From: Phoronis ovalis
Taxonomy: Eukaryota; Phoronida; Phoronidae
Length of the DNA: 19,053 nt
Direction of reading: 5' to 3'
Assembly: GCA_028565635.1 (NCBI GenBank)
Contig: JAOXYB010016598.1
Span: 1 to 19,053 of the forward strand
The translations under genes and the position numbers were made by a program. Numbering within the stretch: position 1 is the first letter of the stretch; the number at the start of each line of letters is the position of its first letter. This document shows, one piece after another, positions 14,436-19,053 of this stretch. The notes below the pieces were generated by a model. It was not told the origin of the DNA. It searched no databases and worked only from the letters and a program-made list of their open reading frames with translations.

Positions 14436-17400
14436 CTGCAAGTAGAAACATTACTTGTTTTTTAAATGATTCGCAATCAAGTATCATATGGTAGGTTACT
14501 GTAAAATGCCAAGCTAAAATGTGTTTTCAAATTATTTTTTTTTCAAATCTAGCATTCTTTCTAATTTAGGGTCAGATAATTCACCGTGCTATACCATTAT
14601 AAGGACACCTTAATAGTGATGCGGCTATTCGCAATCAGAAAAAAATACCTTGCGCTCATGTTCTCCCCAGGCTGGATTGAGCTCTATCTTATTACTAGTT
14701 CTTTTGCTTTGGTGAACTTTTACTAAGCCATACATTTTCGATGTATGACTCATTATAAACTCCACATGGTCATACGGGTTGTTTAAAACTTGTTCTTTTG
14801 ATAGTTCCTGCAAAATAAAAAAAAATGATGCATTATAAAAGCAACTGTTGTCTTATATGACATTAGGCTGATGGCAATTTTGTTTATTTTATACTTTGAT
14901 TTCATCCATTTTAAACTTACCCTAGACTAGAGTGTTGAACTTAAATAACCTCACACTATGCTTCTAGCTCACATTTTTTATTTTTACCTTTACAGGCGAT
15001 TCTTTCCTTCTAAGTTGACCAACGAATTCTATTTTTAACGTTCCATCTTGAGCAAAAAAGTTGAATCTCTTTGGCTCAGTGGCTCGGAAACCCGCGTCAC
15101 GTAGGAGGATTCGCTGAAAGGAAAAACAATAAAGCTTTACATATACATTAAAGGTGATTCTAGTTCAAAGAACGGAAGAATAAATTCGTTAACAGCAAGC
15201 AGAATAGGTTTCACTTTTGAATCACTGGTTGAAACATTAGCAGATGGTTGCATAGTAACATATTGCAAAATTAAGCTTAGTATCCGTTTAGCACGAGTCC
15301 GCGGTTTATAAGAAAATCAAATTATGATTAACAAATACTCACACTAATTGTATTTTCTGTGTCAGCAAAGTACACTCTCAACTTTATAATCTCATCACAA
15401 GGTTCAGCGATGCAGCACAGCCATATGCTTTTCGCAGGTCCTTTTGAGTTCGATTGCCTAGATGTAAATTTGGTAAGCTTGCCGGCCAAAATGCTCTTTT
15501 TTCGGACTATAGCTTCGTGTAGAGCTAACCATTTAGGCCTTGCACTTCTGTTAGGGCTACTGCTACTGTTAGCAATATCAGTGTCCTTAGGTTTCTGAAC
15601 AACTGGACATGCACACGCTCCATTATGGGAACACACAACTGACGAACGCACCGAGTCTGTACTGTCAAAGTTACTTTCAGCGAAGTCATCTGCTGTTACT
15701 GTCGTATTCTCATCTATGCTGACACTGTCTGGATCAATTGACTCAGCTTCGCCTACAAGCTTAACGCGACTGAAGTGATCCAAAGACATTATTACCCTAT
15801 CTTTGCTAATAGTACACAATGTTTCTTCGTATGTGAATTCTCTCCAACTGATGTCATTCCCTTGCTGAATCACAGGCCTTAAAGATCTAGGTACATATCC
15901 GTTATCAAGTATAGCGCTATGTTGAAAAGAAAGTATGACTGGGTGATCAAATTTAGTACCATCCGGACCTAAGTCAATTTCAGGACTATAAGACGCCTGT
16001 CCTTTTTTGGTATCTTTTGAGTCATAGTTCACAAAAAAATAAAGGATAGTTTCTTCCCTTAATGCACCTGGTGGAACAATAAGTTGCGTTGACATATCCG
16101 GTAAATGAAGCATCCCACCTTTGTGGCCAAACAAGCCTATGGCAAAACTCATAGTAGCGTAGATACATCGCTCTCCCTTGTTATTTTCAGTAAACTTTGA
16201 TTGATTATTTATAAATGGTGCAACAAGTGCTTGTAACTCTGTGAAAACGTTACTGGTTGTGTCATAACTTCCTGACTGTCTGTATTCTGAAGGCAGCGAC
16301 GAGACACACAATTCACCTCGGTTTTGAAGATTTGTTTTGCTACCATCATGAATGCCTGGTCTCAGACTTTGAGTCTTCAACACATCATCTAGTTCATCAT
16401 CACCAATAGCTGAATCTAGAGACTTCAAACTTTTGTTAGAATGCAGGCTACGACTACTTTTCGATAAATCTCGACTTCCATGAAATCCACTGTCTTTCGA
16501 TTCTGTTCTCTTTGGAAACTGATTATTTTTGACTTGCCACTTATCTTTCATGTCCGAAAAAGATGCACGTTTATCGTCAACAAAATGAATTGATCGCTGT
16601 CGTGATTTATTATTGTACGTAGGAGCACTGACAGATGATATACCCCCATCGTGGACATCAACTGTTGACGAATAACCTGATGGATTTGCACTAAGTGCCC
16701 TTGTCGATCCGAGAGAATTAATTGATGAACTGTCCTGCTCATTGAGGTTTGTATAGTTATTAGATATTTGACTGAGTCCATTTTGATGACTTGATATGTT
16801 CTCATAAGAGATGGCACTTGATTCATTGTAATTTGTTTCCAGTCGCAGGCTATCAGCTTGTCGTTTCTGAAACAAAATTTTTACAATTCTGTCAGTCTTC
16901 CATGCATTTATGCTTCATTTTCATAATCCTAAAGATATTCGTATTCAACATTGCATTTACTAAATTGTTACAAAGTATCCCCAGCACTGCTATGAGCAGA
17001 ATGACATGTAAATATAAACATATTTTCTTGCATTTTCACTTGTCTCATTGCCTGATTCAATATACCTATGTATATATGTATTAAGGGTAACAATGTTTCA
17101 GCATATAAATTTAGTGGATATGTTTAATTCTACAATATTATCTTTGATGTGGATTTCTGATTGATTTACCTGAAGTCGTCTTCTCCTGATTTGAACACCA
17201 AAAATTGCAGCTACTATAAAAATAACAACAACAACAGCCACAACACTGGATGTAACATTCAGCATTACTCCCGATTCCGATGGCATATTGGTACCGGAGT
17301 TCGCTAATTTCGTATGTGGTGAAGGTGCATCATAAGTATGGCCTGTTGTAGTCGTACTTTCGAATTGTCCATGAACGGAATACTGGACCTAAAAGAATAG

Positions 17401-17759
17401 AAATACATTTCTTCTAATCATAAGTCTACAAAATAATAACGGTCATTTGACAAGCACGAGTAAACTTAGAAGATGATGTTTGTGGAAATATTAAATGAAT
17501 CGGGTACCAGCGCAAAAAAAAATTTAAAAGTGACACCAGTCAACAGAATGATTATTTTATCTTTTGTTCGTGTATTCCAGATAAAGCAAGATCATAGTAT
17601 TTCTGGGAAATGACGAATTATAGTCACTGTGCTAAATTGTTTTATCTATGAATACTTAGCTTAGATAGCTTCAGAAAGATGATAACTTTACTATGACTTT
17701 ATGACGTCACTTACCACTGCGACGATGATGAGTAACGACAGTTTCCAATCATCAGCCAT
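13911..17759 (-). CDS. UNC5-like membrane protein with ZU5-UPA-death domains, copy B (6 exons, 865 aa)
   Basis: Complement of join 13911-14435, 14649-14807, 14988-15113, 15343-16866, 17170-17388, 17715-17759; GT-AG introns, all phase 0, the same plan as copy A. Start ATGGCTGAT at 17759; the signal peptide ends VHG (about residue 22). The ectodomain is about 39 residues, rich in Thr, Ser and Pro, with one sequon (N59). Then membrane helix about 62-82, RRRR 83-86, linker 89-321, ZU5 322-461, insertion 462-564 with HNGACACP, UPA about 565-705, death domain about 731-812 and a Ser-rich tail ending ADSGYVPSP. Coding exons align with copy A throughout while introns do not, indicating an older tandem duplication kept under selection. 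The linker has DELD (residues 245-248), a caspase-3-like tetrapeptide absent from A. It is presumably a plasma-membrane signalling adaptor; whether it binds netrin is doubtful without Ig/TSP domains. Confidence 0.93.
14649..14807 (-). CDS. UNC5-like B exon 5: UPA part 2
   Basis: 53 codons from the acceptor TTTTGCAG to the donor AAG|GTATTT; contains NPYDHVEFIMSH and SKRTSNKIELNPAWGEHERK, the same length as copy A. Confidence 0.93.
14988..15113 (-). CDS. UNC5-like B exon 4: UPA part 1
   Basis: 42 codons from the acceptor CTTTCAG to the donor AAG|GTAAAA: RILLRDAGFRATEPKRFNFF, AQDGTLKIEFVGQLRRKESP, VK. Found by alignment with copy A, including the conserved (K/R)ILLRDAGF start; too short to appear as a long open frame. 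Confidence 0.9.
15343..16866 (-). CDS. UNC5-like B exon 3: linker, ZU5, insertion, start of UPA
   Basis: 1524 nt, 508 codons, the same length as in copy A although short indels differ. Acceptor TTTCAG, donor AGT|GTGAGT. The ZU5 core is GGMLHLPDMSTQLIVPPGAL and SPEIDLGPDGTKFDHPVILS; UPA begins KSIWLCCIAEPCDEIIKLRV. Linker motifs SYENI, NYTNL, DSGF and LDSAIG are shared with A. Confidence 0.95.
17170..17388 (-). CDS. UNC5-like B exon 2: short ectodomain and membrane helix
   Basis: 73 codons from the acceptor TTTTAG to the donor CAG|GTAAAT: VQYSVHGQFESTTTTGHTYD, APSPHTKLANSGTNMPSESG, VMLNVTSS, then the helix VVAVVVVIFIVAAIFGVQI and RRRRLQ. Ten codons longer than in A, all the extra length being ectodomain. 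Confidence 0.92.
17702..17709. promoter_or_regulatory. Perfect CRE palindrome in intron 1 of copy B
   Basis: TGACGTCA in GTAAGTGACGTCATA at the start of intron 1, 51 bases downstream of the ATG. Identical in position and in the 15-base context to copy A (11849-11856). Confidence 0.5.
17715..17759 (-). CDS. UNC5-like B exon 1: start and signal peptide
   Basis: 15 codons, MADDWKLSLLIIVAV, then the donor GTG|GTAAGT. It aligns with MADHWKVSLLIFVA of copy A, and upstream bases GTAACAGGTA-n-CAA-n-ATG are shared. Confidence 0.85.
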
Positions 17760-17926
17760 ATTGATACCTGTTACGTCGCTATTTAAAGATTATCTTTAAA
17801 AGCTGCATAGGGTGAACATATTTTTCTGAAATGAACAACGACTCGGTCATGATGAATTAATTAAGCAGACCACTTTACCCGTCTAATTTACCCATGGTAA
17901 GATAATTGGGTCACGCACATATCAGG

Positions 17927-18198
17927 AAATATTGTGTTCGTAAAATTGTCGCATGATATCAATCATTACGCATGACAACACTTTGTCGTAAAGGTGTTAG
18001 ACATTGTTATCAAATTTGAGAGCATAATACTTTTTCAACTTACTTCATAGTTCGTAGACGAAACTTCAAATTATGTGTCGTAATCAAGCAAAAACATGTT
18101 CACTTGTTAGCAGGAAGCTACATAAAACACCTTATTCGTACCTTTCACCTATTATTTGTAGCCTCGTTATGGACTTTTTTTCTATATTTAGACATGAT
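17927..18198 (-). promoter_or_regulatory. Duplicated upstream region of copy B (putative promoter or 5' UTR)
   Basis: Carries the same ordered blocks as upstream of copy A: 17927-17943, 18106-18122, 18157-18168 and 18181-18198 (18/18 identical). Sequence between blocks has diverged. A TATTTAAA stretch at 17780-17787 close to the ATG has no counterpart in A. Confidence 0.5.
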
Positions 18199-19053
18199 AA
18201 CATGCATTACACTTTTTTGAGACCAACAATGATCAACAATAGACCAATAAAAGAACTCTACTTAAATAAAAGGATAATTTAAAGTTATGAAAATGCAATT
18301 AAAGAAAGCAATGTTTACAGTTAGTAATGAAAATATTGGTAGTCACGGTTTCCCTAACCCATAATTTTGTATTTTAAATTTACTAATAATATTACTGAAT
18401 ATAAATTGTTCTTCTTGTTTGTAATCAAAACAGTCTTGTTGACTGCTTATGAGTAATAACTTCGGACTGCTAGAAGCATTTAGTATTTCTTTTATGTATT
18501 TAACGGAACGCTATTAAGAAGCTACCCTAAATATAACAATTATTTTATCAATCTTTCATCGGTCAACCAGCAACAAATAAATTCATTCATGACTCTCGTG
18601 AATCAGTGAGTGTCCAGACTCTACAAACAGGGAGTCACCATTGATCCTAGTTTGTGGACCTCGAGGTGGCGTATAGGTATTGCAGGCGCTACTGTTGCAT
18701 GCACGTTTACCTGTCTGTCAAGCTCATTTTTATTAATAAAAATTCACGAAACCGGGGTTAGTAGAAATTAAGGATCTGATATAATTATATTTAAATTCAA
18801 AACTAACATATTTACATGCAACAGATATTGTGTACCATACAAGTACACAATAGAAAGAATTATAGTTTTATTTATTTTTTATTTCCTTGTTATTTAGTCT
18901 TTTACTCACATGTGAATAACCTTTTCCCCCGGGGGGGGGTACTCAAGGTATTTTTTGGTAGGGGTGTGAGGCGGATCAAACAATTTTGGATTTGGATTGT
19001 ATACTTTTTACCAGTTATTTTTGGATTGCTACCATAAATAAATTCAAAAATTT
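18199..19053. other. Upstream intergenic region to the right edge
   Basis: AT-rich sequence without coding signals. It has a 16-bp perfect palindrome TTTTTATTAATAAAAA at 18727-18742 and a less AT-rich patch about 18590-18720 that I do not recognise. Confidence 0.5.
18926..18990. repeat. Possible start of a dispersed repeat with a C5G9 run
   Basis: CCCCC followed by nine G at 18926-18939, then TACTCAAGGTATTTTTTGGT and AGGGGTGTGAGGCGGA. From memory, similar G-run plus TACTC and GGGGTGTG segments occur in repeats of marine invertebrate genomes; this cannot be verified here. It continues toward the window edge. Confidence 0.3.

Noticed and set aside
18073-18282. 69-codon open frame on the + strand
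   Set aside because: It covers the duplicated upstream blocks of copy B, but the matching region in copy A is not open in that frame, so it is not conserved coding.
13346-18742. TTTTTATTAATAAAA at 13346-13360 and again at 18727-18742
   Set aside because: Tempting as flanking marks of a duplicated unit around copy B, but simple AT palindromes of this kind are expected by chance in such AT-rich DNA.

Overview
This is an animal (metazoan) nuclear window. It is AT-rich and has short spliced exons with GT-AG introns, but no bacterial-style operons. It holds the 3' half of an AMPA/kainate-type ionotropic glutamate receptor gene on the + strand. On the - strand are two complete tandem copies of a gene for a membrane-anchored UNC5-like protein (ZU5, UPA and death domains). 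Expanded families of UNC5-like death-domain genes, together with iGluRs and tRNA-derived and foldback repeats, suggest a marine invertebrate, possibly a lophotrochozoan such as a mollusc. The species cannot be fixed from sequence alone.

Layout. 1-5805 (+): eight exons (288-449, 980-1176, 1797-1995, 2260-2507, 3527-3635, 3964-4104, 5329-5409, 5728-5805) encode the last 404 residues of the receptor: end of S1, M1, pore loop, M3, S2, M4 and cytoplasmic tail. The N-terminal domain lies left of the window. Its introns carry a tRNA-like relic (1445-1527) and two copies of a 41-bp dispersed repeat. About 6436-7473: a foldback transposable element of about 1.04 kb between the two convergent transcription units. 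7542-11903 (-): copy A, six exons, 864 aa. 11904-13910: upstream region of A, a strong hairpin and a second inverted-repeat element. 13911-17759 (-): copy B, six exons, 865 aa. 17760-19053: upstream region of B and a G-run repeat at the right edge.

Copies A and B share the same exon plan. All five introns are phase 0, and exon 3 is exactly 508 codons in both. Each protein has a signal peptide, a very short ectodomain of about 25-40 residues with no Ig or thrombospondin domain, one membrane helix ending in RRRR, a Ser/Tyr-rich linker, ZU5, a Cys-containing insertion of about 105 residues, UPA, a death domain and a conserved Ser-rich tail. They look like intracellular signalling adaptors tethered to the membrane rather than classical netrin receptors. 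Introns have diverged while coding sequence is conserved. A 15-base intron-1 start containing a perfect CRE (TGACGTCA) and three upstream blocks with nearly constant spacing survive in both, which suggests that regulation was duplicated with the genes.

The receptor gene and the UNC5-like pair have no obvious functional link; they are convergent neighbours.
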